DNA of 63,664 nt. It comes from Rhodocyclaceae bacterium. GTDB taxonomy: Bacteria; Pseudomonadota; Gammaproteobacteria; Burkholderiales; Rhodocyclaceae. Location: NCBI GenBank assembly GCA_030824115.1, contig JAVBYI010000016.1, positions 1 through 63,664 of the forward strand, written 5' to 3'. This document shows positions 35,685 through 47,168 of the stretch, in pieces. The translations under genes and the position numbers were made by a program. How positions within the stretch are numbered: position 1 is the first letter of the stretch; each line of letters starts with the position of its first letter. The notes under the pieces are model-generated. The model was given only the letters and a program-made list of their open reading frames with translations. It did no database searches and was not told where the DNA came from.

Positions 35685-37649
35685 TTAGTTAATAACAGGC
35701 AACTGGATGGAGGCCTTGCGAACACTATCCATCACGGCTGCCACGGCTTGCTCGATGTTCAACGCGGTGGTATCCACCAAGTCGGCATCGTCACACTGTT
35801 TCAAGGGTGCCACGCTGCGTGCGGCATCGCGCGCATCGCGTTCCCTCAAATCTTTTACGATGTCCTGCAAAAGGGGCCGCATGTTATCAGGCATTCCCTT
35901 GTTGATCAACTGTTTATAGCGCCTTTCCCCACGCGCTTCCGCCGAAGCGGTGAGAAACACCTTGACGGGTGCCATGGGGAAGACCACCGAACCCATGTCG
36001 CGGCCATCGGCCACCAAGCCTGGGAAGCGTCGGTAGGCACGCTGGCGATCGAGCAAAGCGGCCCGAACCGCCGGCAAGGCGGCCACTTTCGAGGCACCCA
36101 CGCCCACCTCCTCCGCCCGGATCGCTTCTGTAACCTCTTCTTCCGCAAGGATAATTTTTTCGCCGTGGAATTCTGCCGGCAAAGCGGCGGCTACTGCGGC
36201 AACGCCCGCTTCATCCTCCAGCGCCACCCCAGCACGCATGGCCGCCAGCGCGGTCAGGCGATATAAGGCGCCACTATCCAGAAAATGAAAACCCAGTATT
36301 TCGGCAACGCGTTGCGCCACCGTGCCCTTGCCCGAGGCCGACGGGCCATCAATGGCGATCACCGGCGCGGTAATTTGCGCAAAAGCATCGAAATAATGCG
36401 GAAATGTTTTGGCCACGCATTTCGGGTCATTGATCCGCACCGGGACGCCCCCCAGCGCAGCGAGGGAAAAGCACATCGCGATGCGGTGATCGTCGTAAGT
36501 GTCGATTTCAGCATTGGCAGTAAATGTCGGCGGTGGCGAGACGGCGAGCCAATCCGCGCCCTCCTCCACCGTCGCACCAAGCTTGCGCAATTCGGTGGCC
36601 ATCGCCGTGATACGGTCGGTTTCCTTGACGCGCCAGGACGCGATATTGCGCAAGGTGCATTGCCCGTCGGCAAATAGAGCGGCCACGGCCAGCGTCATCG
36701 CCGCATCGGGAATATGATTGAAGTCGAGATCGAAGGCTTTCAGCTTGCCAGCAGGGGCTGAAGCTTCGATGAAGTTGTCGCCCCAGACAATCTGCGCGCC
36801 CATCGTTGCCAACGCATCGGCGAACTTCACATCGCCCTGAATGCTTTGCCGGCCGACGCCTTCCACCCGTACCGGGCCACCACCGATGGCGCCGGCAGCA
36901 AGGAAATACGAGGCCGCCGATGCATCGCCTTCGACATGGAGTAAACCGGGGCTACGATATTTCAGTCCGGCAGGAATCGTGAAGCGGGACCAGCCTTCAC
37001 GTTCAACCGAGACGCCAAAACGTGCCATCAGGTTCAGTGTGATCTCGATGTAGGGCTTGGAGATCAGTTCGGTCGTCATCTCGATAACCGCTTGCCTGCC
37101 GGTCAACGGCAGCGCCATCAGCAAAGCTGTCAGGAATTGCGAAGATACGTCGCCACGCACACGGATCGGTGCAGTCAAATCGATACTTGACGGGAAGATT
37201 TCCAGCGGCGGGTAGCCTTCATTACCGCTGTAACGCACATCGCAACCGATCTGGCGCAAACCATCGACCAGATCGCCAATGGGCCGCTCGTGCATGCGCG
37301 CCACGCCGCTCAAGTGGTAATGACCGCCGGACAAAGCAAGCGCCGCCGTTAAGGGACGAATCGCCGTGCCGGCATTGCCCATGAATAGATCGGCCTCCTT
37401 GCTGGGGAAGACACCGGCACAACCGGCCACCCGGTAAGCATTGTTTCCCAATGCCGTCATGCCAACGCCGACTTTTGCAAGCGCAGCCAACATGACGCGC
37501 GTATCGTCGGAATCGAGCAGATCACGGATTTCCGTTTCGCCCTCGGCCAGCGCAGCCAGCAACAGCATGCGGTTGGAAATACTCTTGGAACCCGGCAGTT
37601 TCACCGTGCCGGTAGCCCGCGTCAGTGCAGGTAAATCGAGATGGTTCAT
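35685..37649 (-). CDS. aroA: Fused EPSP synthase (AroA) and cytidylate kinase (Cmk)
   Basis: A bifunctional protein of 654 residues. Residues 1-428 are 3-phosphoshikimate 1-carboxyvinyltransferase, the sixth shikimate step ([53 protein letters not shown]). Residues 429-654 are CMP/dCMP kinase ([21 protein letters not shown]-loop, [14 protein letters not shown]). In many bacteria the two are adjacent genes; here they are joined with almost no linker (QITAP). The start is ATG 37649, overlapping the tyrA stop by 1 bp and matching the family N-terminus [14 protein letters not shown]. Two copies of the dispersed motif lie in the AroA half (AVSPPPTF and KVGVGMTA). Confidence 0.95.
   Translation of the reverse strand: MNHLDLPALTRATGTVKLPGSKSISNRMLLLAALAEGETEIRDLLDSDDTRVMLAALAKVGVGMTALGNNAYRVAGCAGVFPSKEADLFMGNAGTAIRPLTAALALSGGHYHLSGVARMHERPIGDLVDGLRQIGCDVRYSGNEGYPPLEIFPSSIDLTAPIRVRGDVSSQFLTALLMALPLTGRQAVIEMTTELISKPYIEITLNLMARFGVSVEREGWSRFTIPAGLKYRSPGLLHVEGDASAASYFLAAGAIGGGPVRVEGVGRQSIQGDVKFADALATMGAQIVWGDNFIEASAPAGKLKAFDLDFNHIPDAAMTLAVAALFADGQCTLRNIASWRVKETDRITAMATELRKLGATVEEGADWLAVSPPPTFTANAEIDTYDDHRIAMCFSLAALGGVPVRINDPKCVAKTFPHYFDAFAQITAPVIAIDGPSASGKGTVAQRVAEILGFHFLDSGALYRLTALAAMRAGVALEDEAGVAAVAAALPAEFHGEKIILAEEEVTEAIRAEEVGVGASKVAALPAVRAALLDRQRAYRRFPGLVADGRDMGSVVFPMAPVKVFLTASAEARGERRYKQLINKGMPDNMRPLLQDIVKDLRERDARDAARSVAPLKQCDDADLVDTTALNIEQAVAAVMDSVRKASIQLPVIN
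36522..36545 (+). repeat. Dispersed 24-bp motif inside aroA, copy 1
   Basis: 21 of 24 positions match, antisense to aroA, read as AVSPPPTF just before the conserved [13 protein letters not shown] block. The same frame as in gyrA and hslO. Confidence 0.82.
37453..37476 (-). repeat. Dispersed 24-bp motif inside aroA, copy 2
   Basis: 21 of 24 positions match, sense to aroA, read as KVGVGMTA ([18 protein letters not shown]). Confidence 0.82.
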
Positions 37650-38524
37650 TACTTCCCCAAAGAATCCAGCCAGGCATCGCGGCGCGTGCGGGCGGTGTCG
37701 AACATCTTTTCCAGCCTGGCACTGTCGGCGCGCGCCAACAGCACGCGCGTACGCAACAGTTCGGCCATGTAGGCATCCAGTTCTTGCAACAGGGCCTTGC
37801 GGTTGGCAAGGCAGATATCGCGCCACATTTCCGGATGGCTGCTGGCGATGCGCGTGAAATCGCGGAAGCCGCTGGCGGCGAAACCAAACAACTGATCGGC
37901 ATTGCCGCGCTGCGCCAGATCATGCACCAGCGCAAACGCCAGCAGATGTGGCAGATGGCTGACGGCGGCAAAGACGCGGTCATGCTCTTCGGGCGCGAGT
38001 TCCGACACCTTCGCACCACAGATTTCCCAGACGGTACGAACCGCCTTGACGGATTCGGCGGTGTTTTCCGGCAAGGGTGTCAGCACCACGCGCTTACCCG
38101 CATAGAGATCGGCTTTAGCCGCAGCAACACCGCTCTTCTCGGCGCCGGCAATCGGATGGCCGGGGATGAACTGGCCGATCTTGTCGCCCAATGCAGCCCG
38201 CGCAACCGCAACCACATCGGCCTTGGTACTGCCACCGTCAGTGACGAGTGTTTGTGCTTCGAGATGCGGTGCCATCGCCTGCAGCACCGGCCCCATCTGG
38301 CCGACCGGCATGCCAAGGAGAACAAGATCGGCACCCTTTAGCGCGCTGGCCCAGTCGGTCGCGATTTCATCGATCACCCCAAGTTGCAGCGCCTGCTCCA
38401 GCGGTGCACGGGTACGGCCCATGCCGACAATATGCGGTTGCCGTCCGGCCAGAGCCGACTTTATGGCCAGTGCAAAAGAACCACCGATCAGGCCAACCCC
38501 GCAGATAACCAGCTTGCCGGACAT
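37649..38524 (-). CDS. tyrA: Prephenate dehydrogenase
   Basis: TyrA oxidises and decarboxylates prephenate (or arogenate) on the way to tyrosine, with NAD(P). It has 291 residues, starting [20 protein letters not shown], the Rossmann loop. The active-site region has [20 protein letters not shown] and, further on, [20 protein letters not shown] with the catalytic His. I chose ATG 38524, whose A overlaps the hisC stop (TGATG), over the TTG at 38527. There is no fused chorismate mutase; that activity is on PheA upstream. Confidence 0.94.
   Translation of the reverse strand: MSGKLVICGVGLIGGSFALAIKSALAGRQPHIVGMGRTRAPLEQALQLGVIDEIATDWASALKGADLVLLGMPVGQMGPVLQAMAPHLEAQTLVTDGGSTKADVVAVARAALGDKIGQFIPGHPIAGAEKSGVAAAKADLYAGKRVVLTPLPENTAESVKAVRTVWEICGAKVSELAPEEHDRVFAAVSHLPHLLAFALVHDLAQRGNADQLFGFAASGFRDFTRIASSHPEMWRDICLANRKALLQELDAYMAELLRTRVLLARADSARLEKMFDTARTRRDAWLDSLGK
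38440..38463 (-). repeat. Dispersed 24-bp motif inside tyrA
   Basis: 21 of 24 positions match, sense to tyrA, read in a second frame as KSALAGRQ right after the nucleotide-binding loop. The same peptide in the same frame is in the binding protein encoded at 48601-50709. Confidence 0.83.
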
Positions 38525-39612
38525 CAAAGCGACTTTTCCAGCGCTGCGAGGAAGCGCGCATTTTCTGTTTCGAGGCCGATCGTCACACGCAAGTGGTTCG
38601 GCAATCCATAACCGCCGATGGGACGGACAATTACGCCCTGCTTCAACAGTTTTTGATTGACAGCCGCACCGTCATTGACGGCAAAGGTCACAAAATTTCC
38701 GTGCGAAGGAATATGTTCGAGGCCCAGACGCTTGAGGCCTGCGACGATCTGCTCCATACCACGTCGGTTAAGTTCGTAGGATTCCGCAACGAACAAATGG
38801 TCGTCAAGCGCAGCACAGGCCGCCGCGATGGCCAGATTGTTCACATTAAACGGCTGGCGCACGCGATTGAGCAAATCGGCCACCTCCGGCGAGGCAGCGG
38901 CAAAACCCACGCGCAAACCCGCCATGCCGTAAATTTTTGAGAAGGTGCGCGTGACGATCAGGTTGGGGAACTCCTTGATCCACGCCACGGTATCAACGCG
39001 TTCCGCCGGTGGCAGGTATTCGTTATAGGCCTCGTCAAGCACGACGGCGACGTCGGCCGGGATGGACTGCATGAAAGCGCGAATATCCGCATAGGGCAGG
39101 AAGTTACCGGTCGGGTTATTCGGGTTGGCGATCCAGACCAGGCGCGTGTCAGGGCGAATAGCGGCCTTCATGGCCGCCAGATCGTGGCCGTAGTGCCTGG
39201 CTGGCGCAGCAATACATTCCGCACCGGTTGATAACGTCGCCAGCGGATAAACAGCAAAGGCATGCTGCGAGAACACCGAGGAACGTCCCGGCGCGAGAAA
39301 CACGCGTGCCGCCAGATCGAGCACGTCGTTCGAACCGTTGCCGATGACGATCTGGTTCTGCGCCACACCGAGGCGCTCGGCCAGCTTGGCAATCAACTCA
39401 AACTGGTCGGGGTAGCGTTCCAGACCGCTGATCGCCGCTTCAACAGCCGCTCGCGCTTTCGGGCTCATGCCCAGCGGGTTTTCGTTGGAGGCCAGCTTGA
39501 CGATCTGCTCGACGGGAATACCCATTTCGCGCGCCAGTTGGGTGATCGGTTTGCCTGGCACATAAGGCGAGATGCCGCGGATATAGGACAGCGCCTGTTC
39601 GGTGATGCTCAT
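38524..39612 (-). CDS. hisC: Histidinol-phosphate aminotransferase
   Basis: A class I/II PLP aminotransferase of 362 residues, starting at ATG 39612 behind a GAGG site (MSITEQALSYIRGISPYVPG); the longer frame upstream overlaps pheA without support. Motifs: KLASNENPLGMSPKA, IVIGNGSNDVLDLAARVFL, WIANPNNPTGN, and the PLP Lys in TRTFSKIYGMAGLRVGF. HisC normally serves histidine synthesis. Its place between pheA and tyrA suggests it also, or mainly, transaminates aromatic keto acids here, as known for some HisC paralogues; that is inferred. Confidence 0.92.
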   Translation of the reverse strand: MSITEQALSYIRGISPYVPGKPITQLAREMGIPVEQIVKLASNENPLGMSPKARAAVEAAISGLERYPDQFELIAKLAERLGVAQNQIVIGNGSNDVLDLAARVFLAPGRSSVFSQHAFAVYPLATLSTGAECIAAPARHYGHDLAAMKAAIRPDTRLVWIANPNNPTGNFLPYADIRAFMQSIPADVAVVLDEAYNEYLPPAERVDTVAWIKEFPNLIVTRTFSKIYGMAGLRVGFAAASPEVADLLNRVRQPFNVNNLAIAAACAALDDHLFVAESYELNRRGMEQIVAGLKRLGLEHIPSHGNFVTFAVNDGAAVNQKLLKQGVIVRPIGGYGLPNHLRVTIGLETENARFLAALEKSL

Positions 39613-39628
39613 GAAAACCTCGTTCGAA

Positions 39629-40711
<1,083 letters not shown>

Positions 40712-41896
40712 TTAGTTTTCCTGCGGAAGATAGCGCACCATCAGCACGCCCTCGATTTTGGCGATCTGGTCGATCACTTTTTTGGGTACCTGGCTATCCA
40801 CATCCACCAAGGTATAGGCAATATCCTTCTTGGACTTGTTCATCATGTTGTGGATATTCAGCTTGGCATCGGCCATGGCGGTCGAAATCTGGCCCACCAT
40901 ATTCGGCACATTGGCGTTGGCCACGGCAATGCGGAAGGCCGATTCTCGTGGCATGACCACATTCGGGAAATTTACCGAGTTGACAATGTTGCCGTCGAGC
41001 AGGTAATCGCGTACCTGATCGACCACCATCATCGCGCAGTTCTCTTCGGCTTCCCGCGTCGATGCGCCCAGGTGCGGCAAGGCGATGACCTGTGGGTGGG
41101 CATTGACGTGTGCACTGGGGAAATCGCACACATAGGTCGACAGCTGTTTGCTTTCCAGCGCTGCCAGCACGGCTGCCTCGTCCACCACACCATCGCGCGA
41201 GAAGTTCAGCAACACGGCTCCATGCTTCATCTGCGCAATGCTGTCCGCGTTGATCATCTGGCGCGTGGCATCAACCAGCGGCACATGCAGGGTCAGAAAA
41301 TTGCTGCCCTTCAGTACCTCGCCGATGCTGTTCGCCTTCTTCACCTGCGCGGACAGGCTCCAGGCTGCGTCGATGGTGATTTCCGGGTCGTAGCCAATGA
41401 CATTCATGCCCAGCTTGATCGCAGCGTCGGCCACCAGACAACCGATCTTGCCAAGACCGATCACACCCAGCGTATGACCAGCAAGCTCGTAGCCGGCATA
41501 GGTCTTCTTGCCGCCTTCGACCTTCTTCTCCATCTCGGCATCGGCCGGATCGAGGGCAGACACAAACTTCATCGCGCCACCGATGTTGCGCGCAGCCAGC
41601 AGCATACCGGCCAGCACCAGTTCCTTGACCGCATTGGCATTGGCACCCGGCGCATTGAAAACCGGCACACCACGCCTGGACATTTCGGCCACCGGAATGT
41701 TATTGGTACCTGAGCCGGCACGGCCAATGGCCAGTACCGATTTGGCAATCTCGACGTTGTGAAGATCAGCCGAACGCAACAGGATTGCGTCCGGCTGCGC
41801 CACTTCCTTGGCACAGGCGAAAGAGTCGGCCGGCAGACGCTTGAGGCCATTCTGCGAGACATTGTCGAGAATCAGGACTTGAAACGGGTCAGCCAT
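40712..41896 (-). CDS. serA: D-3-phosphoglycerate dehydrogenase
   Basis: The first step of serine synthesis. It has 394 residues, the short form with a C-terminal ACT domain (DIAYTLVDVDSQVPKKVIDQ). The NAD-binding fold has LGVIGLGKIGCLVADAAIKL and VIGYDPEI; catalytic Arg, Glu and His sit in the usual places (FSRDGVVDEAA, PHLGASTREAEENCA). It lies between serC and pheA in one operon. A 10-bp tandem duplication sits between serC and its ribosome site. Confidence 0.94.
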   Translation of the reverse strand: MADPFQVLILDNVSQNGLKRLPADSFACAKEVAQPDAILLRSADLHNVEIAKSVLAIGRAGSGTNNIPVAEMSRRGVPVFNAPGANANAVKELVLAGMLLAARNIGGAMKFVSALDPADAEMEKKVEGGKKTYAGYELAGHTLGVIGLGKIGCLVADAAIKLGMNVIGYDPEITIDAAWSLSAQVKKANSIGEVLKGSNFLTLHVPLVDATRQMINADSIAQMKHGAVLLNFSRDGVVDEAAVLAALESKQLSTYVCDFPSAHVNAHPQVIALPHLGASTREAEENCAMMVVDQVRDYLLDGNIVNSVNFPNVVMPRESAFRIAVANANVPNMVGQISTAMADAKLNIHNMMNKSKKDIAYTLVDVDSQVPKKVIDQIAKIEGVLMVRYLPQEN

Positions 41897-41912
41897 GATA
41901 TCTATCTCCTCA

Positions 41913-41933
41913 GTTGCCGCTCGGTTGCCGCTC
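41913..41933 (-). repeat. Tandem 10-bp duplication between serC and serA
   Basis: GTTGCCGCTC occurs twice (41913-41922 and 41924-41933) in the 35-bp gap, overlapping the serC stop. It pushes the serA ribosome site (TGAGGAG) away from the stop and may tune coupling between the two genes. Confidence 0.6.
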
Positions 41934-43017
41934 AGTTACTGTGTTGTGCTGCGAACTCCTTCATGTAATCGACCAGCGCCTGCACACCCGCCATAGGCAT
42001 GGCGTTGTAGATCGAAGCGCGCATGCCGCCCACGGAGCGATGGCCTTTCAACTGGGTCATGCCACGGGCCTTGGCACCTTTCAAAAATTCTTCATCCAGC
42101 GCTGCGTCCTTGAGGGTGAAAGGCACATTCATGCGCGAGCGATCAGATGCGGCAACCGGATTGCGGTAAAAGTCGGTGGTTTCGAGATAGTCGTACAGCA
42201 AGTTGGCCTTCTCGATGTTCTTCTGCTCCATCGCGGCCAGACCGCCATTGCGCTTGATCCACTGGAACACCAGACCGGCAATATAGATGCCGTAGGTTGG
42301 CGGCGTGTTGTACATCGAGTCGGCATCGACGTGAGTCTTGTAATCGAGCATGGCGGGCGGGGTCGGCTGCGCCTTGCCGACCAGATCATCACGGATGATG
42401 ACGATGGTCAGGCCGGCCGGGCCGATGTTCTTCTGCGCACCGGCATAGATCAGGCCATATTTGCTGACATCGACAGGACGCGACAGGATGTTCGAGGACA
42501 TGTCACACACCAGCGGCACATCACCCGTATCGGGAACCCAGTTGAACTCGACACCGCCGATGGTTTCATTGGCGCAGTAGTGGACATAGGCGGCATCCTT
42601 GGTCAGCTTCCAGTCGGCAAAAGCCGGTGCATAGGTAAAGCTCTTGTCCTCGGCGCTGGCAGCGACGTTCACATTACAGAAGGTCTTGGCGGCCTTGATT
42701 GCCTTCTTCGCCCACTCCCCGGTATTGATGTAATCGGCGACCGGCTTGCCGCGCAGCAGATTGATCGGGATCATCTCGAACTGCAGCGAAGCACCGCCTT
42801 GCAGAAACAGCACCTTGTAGTTGGCGGGAATCCCCATCAACTCGCGCAGATCAGCTTCAGCCTGGGCGGCAATGCCCATGAACTCCTTACCACGATGGCT
42901 CATTTCCATCACAGAGGAACCGCTGCCATGCCAATCGAGCATCTCCTCGGCGGCCTGCTTCAGAACTTCCTCGGGAAGTGCGGCGGGACCAGCGCTGAAA
43001 TTGAAACCACGTGCCAT
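41932..43017 (-). CDS. serC: Phosphoserine aminotransferase
   Basis: SerC converts 3-phosphohydroxypyruvate to phosphoserine (and acts in pyridoxal phosphate synthesis). It has 361 residues with the typical start [20 protein letters not shown], the block [20 protein letters not shown], the PLP lysine in [18 protein letters not shown], and [15 protein letters not shown] near the end. It lies 2 bp after gyrA; the gyrA-serC-serA-pheA order is common in betaproteobacteria. Confidence 0.96.
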   Translation of the reverse strand: MARGFNFSAGPAALPEEVLKQAAEEMLDWHGSGSSVMEMSHRGKEFMGIAAQAEADLRELMGIPANYKVLFLQGGASLQFEMIPINLLRGKPVADYINTGEWAKKAIKAAKTFCNVNVAASAEDKSFTYAPAFADWKLTKDAAYVHYCANETIGGVEFNWVPDTGDVPLVCDMSSNILSRPVDVSKYGLIYAGAQKNIGPAGLTIVIIRDDLVGKAQPTPPAMLDYKTHVDADSMYNTPPTYGIYIAGLVFQWIKRNGGLAAMEQKNIEKANLLYDYLETTDFYRNPVAASDRSRMNVPFTLKDAALDEEFLKGAKARGMTQLKGHRSVGGMRASIYNAMPMAGVQALVDYMKEFAAQHSN

Positions 43018-43019
43018 TT

Positions 43020-45578
43020 TTATTCCTCCTCGTCCGTTTCGATGACTTTTTCGATGCCGGCCAGCTTGGTGCCGTCATCCAGATTGATGAGACGTACGCC
43101 TTGCGCCGAACGCCCGGTTTCACGCACTTGCTCAACCTTGCTGCGAATCAGCACACCACCGGTGGAAATCAGCATCACTTCGTCGTTTTCTTCAACGAGA
43201 ACGGCACCGACGACAGCACCATTACGCTCGGAGGTGCTGATCGCAATCATGCCCTTGGTACCGCGGCCATGCTTGGTGTATTCCGCGATGGGCGTGCGCT
43301 TGCCATAGCCGTTTTCGGTGGCGGTCAGCACGTTGAGGCTCTCGTCCTTGGCCACCAGCATACAGATCACGGCCTGACCTTCTTCCAGCATCATGCCGCG
43401 TACGCCGCGCGCCGCACGGCCAATCGGCCGCACATCGTCCTCGGCAAAACGCACCGCCTTGCCAGCGTCGGAGAACAGCATCACATCGCAAGCACCATCG
43501 GTAATCGCCACGCCAATCAGGAAATCGCCTTCGTCCAGATTAGCGGCAATGATGCCGGCCTTGCGCGGGTTGGAGAAGTCGGACAGCGGCGTCTTCTTCA
43601 CCGTGCCCATGGCGGTGGCCATGAAGATATAGTGGTTCTCGTCAAATGTCGGCGTTGGCAGGACGGCAGTAATCTTCTCGCCCTCCTCCAGCGGGAAGAG
43701 GTTAACGATCGGCTTGCCGCGCGAGTTGCGCGTACCCTCAGGAGCCTCATACACCTTGAGCCAATAGACACGGCCGCGATTGGAGAAGCACAGGATGTAG
43801 TCGTGCGTGTTGGCAATGAATAATTGATCGACAAAATCGTCTTCCTTGATCGCCGCCGCCTGTTTGCCACGTCCGCCGCGCTTTTGCGTGCGATAGTCGT
43901 CGAGGCTCTGGCGCTTGAAGTAACCGCCATGCGACAGGGTGACGACCATGTCTTCGCGGGCGATCAGGTCTTCGAGGTTGATGTCGGCGGTCTGCAGGAT
44001 GATCTCGGAACGGCGCTTATCGCCAAACTGCGCCTTGATAGCGTTGAGTTCATCGACGATGATCTGCGTGATGCGCTCCGGACGCGCCAGGATGTCGAGC
44101 AGGTCGGTGATGATCTCCATCACGTCCTTGTATTCAGCGACGATCTTGTCCTGCTCCAGGCCGGTCAGGCGTTGCAAACGCAGTTCAAGAATCGCTTGGG
44201 CCTGCACGTCGGACAACAGGTAACCACGACGCGACAGACCGAACTCCGGGGCCAACCCCTCAGGACGCGAAGCCTCCGCAGAGGCACGCAGCAGCATTTC
44301 CTCAACCAGCGTCGAACGCCAAGTGCGTGCCATCAGTTCGCGCTTTGCATCGGCCGGCGTGGGCGCCGCCTTGATCAGGGCAATGATCTCGTCGACGTTC
44401 GACAGGGCCACCGCCAAACCTTCGAGCACATGACCACGGTCGCGCGCCTTGCGCAGTTCAAACACGGTACGCCGCGTCACCACTTCGCGACGGTGCGACA
44501 GGAAACATTCCAGCAACTGTTTCAGGTTCAGCAATTGCGGGCGGCCATCGATCAGCGCCACCATGTTCATGCCGAAGGTGTCCTGCAACTGAGTCTGCTT
44601 ATAGAGGTTGTTGAGGATCACCTCAGGTACTTCGCCGCGTTTCAGTTCGATCACCAGACGCATACCGGACTTATCCGATTCGTCCTGAATGTGGGCGATG
44701 CCCTCGATTTTCTTCTCGTGCACCAGCTCGGCGATCTTTTCCTGCAGCGTCTTCTTGTTGACCTGATAGGGCAGTTCATCGACGACGATTGCCTGGCGGC
44801 CGGAATTCTTGATCTCTTCGAAATGGGTGCGGGCGCGCATGATGACGCGACCACGCCCAGTCAAGTAACCATCGCGCACACCGGAAACACCGTAGATCAA
44901 ACCTGCGGTCGGAAAATCAGGGGCCGGGATGATCTTGATCAGTTCCTCGATATCGATCGCCGGGTTGTCGAGCACGGCCATGCAGGCATCGATGACTTCA
45001 TTCAGGTTGTGTGGCGGAATGTTCGTCGCCATGCCGACGGCAATACCCGCGCTACCGTTGATCAGCAAGTTGGGAATCTTCGCCGGCAGCACCAGCGGCT
45101 CCCTCTCCGAACCGTCGTAGTTCGGACCAAAATCAACCGTTTCCTTATCCAAATCCGCCAGCAACTCATGGCCAATTCGCGCCATACGAATTTCCGTATA
45201 ACGCATCGCAGCCGCGTTATCGCCATCGACCGAGCCAAAGTTGCCCTGGCCATCCACCAACATGTAGCGCAGCGAAAAGTCCTGCGCCATGCGCACGATG
45301 GTGTCGTACACCGCCGTATCGCCGTGGGGGTGATATTTACCGATGACGTCACCGACGATACGCGCCGACTTCTTGTAGGCCCGGTTCCAGTCGTTGTTCA
45401 GCTCGTGCATGGCAAACAGCACGCGGCGATGCACGGGCTTCAGGCCATCACGGGCATCCGGTAGCGCCCGCCCGACGATCACGCTCATCGCATAATCGAG
45501 GTAGGAGTGCCGCATCTCCTCTTCAAGGCTGATGGGCAGGGTTTCCTTGGCGAAGGCGGAGGGATCAACGGTGGTCAT
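43020..45578 (-). CDS. gyrA: DNA gyrase subunit A
   Basis: The cleavage-religation subunit of gyrase, 852 residues. The catalytic tyrosine is Y127 ([11 protein letters not shown]). The quinolone-resistance region reads [17 protein letters not shown], with Thr88 where E. coli has Ser83 and with Asp92 conserved. The GyrA box that wraps DNA is KRGGRGKQ, and the C-terminal beta-pinwheel follows. One copy of the dispersed motif lies in the pinwheel ([20 protein letters not shown]). The gene heads the serC-serA-pheA-hisC-tyrA-aroA/cmk-rpsA block on the minus strand. Confidence 0.98.
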   Translation of the reverse strand: MTTVDPSAFAKETLPISLEEEMRHSYLDYAMSVIVGRALPDARDGLKPVHRRVLFAMHELNNDWNRAYKKSARIVGDVIGKYHPHGDTAVYDTIVRMAQDFSLRYMLVDGQGNFGSVDGDNAAAMRYTEIRMARIGHELLADLDKETVDFGPNYDGSEREPLVLPAKIPNLLINGSAGIAVGMATNIPPHNLNEVIDACMAVLDNPAIDIEELIKIIPAPDFPTAGLIYGVSGVRDGYLTGRGRVIMRARTHFEEIKNSGRQAIVVDELPYQVNKKTLQEKIAELVHEKKIEGIAHIQDESDKSGMRLVIELKRGEVPEVILNNLYKQTQLQDTFGMNMVALIDGRPQLLNLKQLLECFLSHRREVVTRRTVFELRKARDRGHVLEGLAVALSNVDEIIALIKAAPTPADAKRELMARTWRSTLVEEMLLRASAEASRPEGLAPEFGLSRRGYLLSDVQAQAILELRLQRLTGLEQDKIVAEYKDVMEIITDLLDILARPERITQIIVDELNAIKAQFGDKRRSEIILQTADINLEDLIAREDMVVTLSHGGYFKRQSLDDYRTQKRGGRGKQAAAIKEDDFVDQLFIANTHDYILCFSNRGRVYWLKVYEAPEGTRNSRGKPIVNLFPLEEGEKITAVLPTPTFDENHYIFMATAMGTVKKTPLSDFSNPRKAGIIAANLDEGDFLIGVAITDGACDVMLFSDAGKAVRFAEDDVRPIGRAARGVRGMMLEEGQAVICMLVAKDESLNVLTATENGYGKRTPIAEYTKHGRGTKGMIAISTSERNGAVVGAVLVEENDEVMLISTGGVLIRSKVEQVRETGRSAQGVRLINLDDGTKLAGIEKVIETDEEE
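43644..43667 (+). repeat. Dispersed 24-bp motif inside gyrA
   Basis: 21 of 24 positions match, antisense to gyrA, read as AVLPTPTF in a pinwheel blade. Compared from memory with E. coli GyrA (ITAILPVTEFEEG), the spacing between flanking conserved residues is unchanged, so the motif replaced sequence and was not inserted. Confidence 0.82.
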
Positions 45579-45711
45579 AAGCGGTCATCTACCCCAAAAA
45601 TGGGCGCATCGAAAAGCGGTCGATTCTAACATGCCGGACTGCTACGACCGATGTCACCTAGAATGGCGAAACTTACGCCAACCCCTTGTCGTCACGCTTT
45701 TTTTTACTGCC

Positions 45712-47064
45712 ATGACAACCCCCGAAAACACCCCGCCCATTTCGATCGATTTGGTCATCGACGCACGCTGGATCATTCCGGTTGAGCCGAATGACACCGT
45801 TCTCGAACATCACAGCCTGATCGTAAAGGCGGGGCGTATCCACGACCTGTTGCCCACGCCCGAGGCAGCCGCCCGCTATACCGGCAAAGAACATCGCCGC
45901 TTGGAAAACCACGTGCTGCTGCCCGGGCTGGTCAATCTGCACACCCATGCCGCGATGACGCTGCTGCGTGGCTATGCCGACGACCTGCACCTCATGGCGT
46001 GGCTGCAGGAACACATCTGGCCAGCCGAAGCCCGCCACCTGTCACCCGATTTCGTCCATGACGGCACCCTGTTGGCCTGCTGGGAAATGCTGCGCGGCGG
46101 CATTACCTGCTTCAACGACATGTACTTTTTTCCGGAAGATGCCGCGCGTGCAGCCCTGGCTGCCGGTATCCGCGCCGCCCTGGGGATCACGGTTCTCGAA
46201 TTCCCCAGCGCCTATGGCACCCATGCCCAGGACTATCTGGATAAGGGGCTGCAGGCACGTGAAAAGCTGCAGGGCGAACCGCTTATTTCCTTCTGCCTCG
46301 CCCCACACGCCCCCTACACCGTAGCAGACACCACGTTTGAGCTCATTGCCACCCTTGCTGCTGATTTGGCACTGCCAATCCATATCCATCTTCATGAAAC
46401 TATGGATGAAATTGCCTCCAGCCTCGAACAGCATGGCGTCCGCCCCCTGGAACGACTACAGCGCCTCGGCCTGCTCAATCACCGGCTGATCGCGGTCCAT
46501 GCTGTTCATCTGCATGACGATGAAATCAGCCTGCTGGTCAAATCCGGCTGCCATGTGGCCCATTGCCCCACCTCGAACATGAAGCTTGCCAGCGGCATCG
46601 CCCCGGTGGGGAACATGTTGGCGCAAGGTTTGTCTATCGGACTCGGCACCGATGGCGCTGCCAGCAACAACCGGCTCGACCTATTCCAGGAAATGCGTCA
46701 TGCGGCCCTGCTGGCCAAGGTTGCCGGCCTTGACTCTGCCCTGCTGCCCGCGCATCAGGCACTGCGCATGGCTACCCTGGAAGGCGCCCGCGCCCTCGGA
46801 TTGGTACATGAAATCGGCTCACTCAAGATCGGCAAGGCCGCCGACCTGATTGCGGTCGAAATGGATGACTGGATCAATCAACCTTGCTTCGATCCGGCTT
46901 CTCATCTGGTCTATGTCACAGGCAGAGAAAGCGTCAGTCATGTGTGGGTGAATGGAAAATCGCGAATTGACAACAAAAAACCTATCGATTGCCCGCATGA
47001 CATGCTGCTCAAAATATCGCAAATGTGGCAAAATACGCTGTCGAGTCAGTCAGCTCGGGGGTAG
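45712..47064 (+). CDS. mtaD: TRZ/ATZ-family amidohydrolase, probable 5-methylthioadenosine/S-adenosylhomocysteine deaminase
   Basis: A metal-dependent deaminase of the amidohydrolase superfamily. I start it at ATG 45712 (MTTPENTPPISIDLVIDARW), where the family begins, giving 450 residues; the longer frame runs into the gyrA promoter region. Metal ligands are visible in LVNLHTHAAMTLLRGYADD (HxH), HLHETMDEI (His), LIAVHAVHLHDDE (His) and GLGTDGAASNN (Asp). Betaproteobacterial members next to gyrA and ubiG are usually named MtaD-like deaminases; the precise substrate cannot be read from sequence. It is divergent from gyrA across 133 bp. Confidence 0.85.
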   Translation: MTTPENTPPISIDLVIDARWIIPVEPNDTVLEHHSLIVKAGRIHDLLPTPEAAARYTGKEHRRLENHVLLPGLVNLHTHAAMTLLRGYADDLHLMAWLQEHIWPAEARHLSPDFVHDGTLLACWEMLRGGITCFNDMYFFPEDAARAALAAGIRAALGITVLEFPSAYGTHAQDYLDKGLQAREKLQGEPLISFCLAPHAPYTVADTTFELIATLAADLALPIHIHLHETMDEIASSLEQHGVRPLERLQRLGLLNHRLIAVHAVHLHDDEISLLVKSGCHVAHCPTSNMKLASGIAPVGNMLAQGLSIGLGTDGAASNNRLDLFQEMRHAALLAKVAGLDSALLPAHQALRMATLEGARALGLVHEIGSLKIGKAADLIAVEMDDWINQPCFDPASHLVYVTGRESVSHVWVNGKSRIDNKKPIDCPHDMLLKISQMWQNTLSSQSARG

Positions 47065-47168
47065 TAACATGAATTTAGTCTTCACGTGAGACTCCGATTT
47101 GACCGAAGCATAAACCAGCACTCACGCCGTACTGCCCAGATCTCCAACATCTTTAAAGAGGGAACACC

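Noticed and set aside
37453..37476. Similarity of GCCGTC in the dispersed motif to the start of the Neisseria uptake sequence (GCCGTCTGAA)
   Set aside because: Only six bases agree and the rest differs, so I do not claim the motif is that uptake sequence; only the general style is compared.
43824..45464. A 546-codon frame antisense to gyrA
   Set aside because: Same reasoning; the gyrA frame carries all active-site residues.
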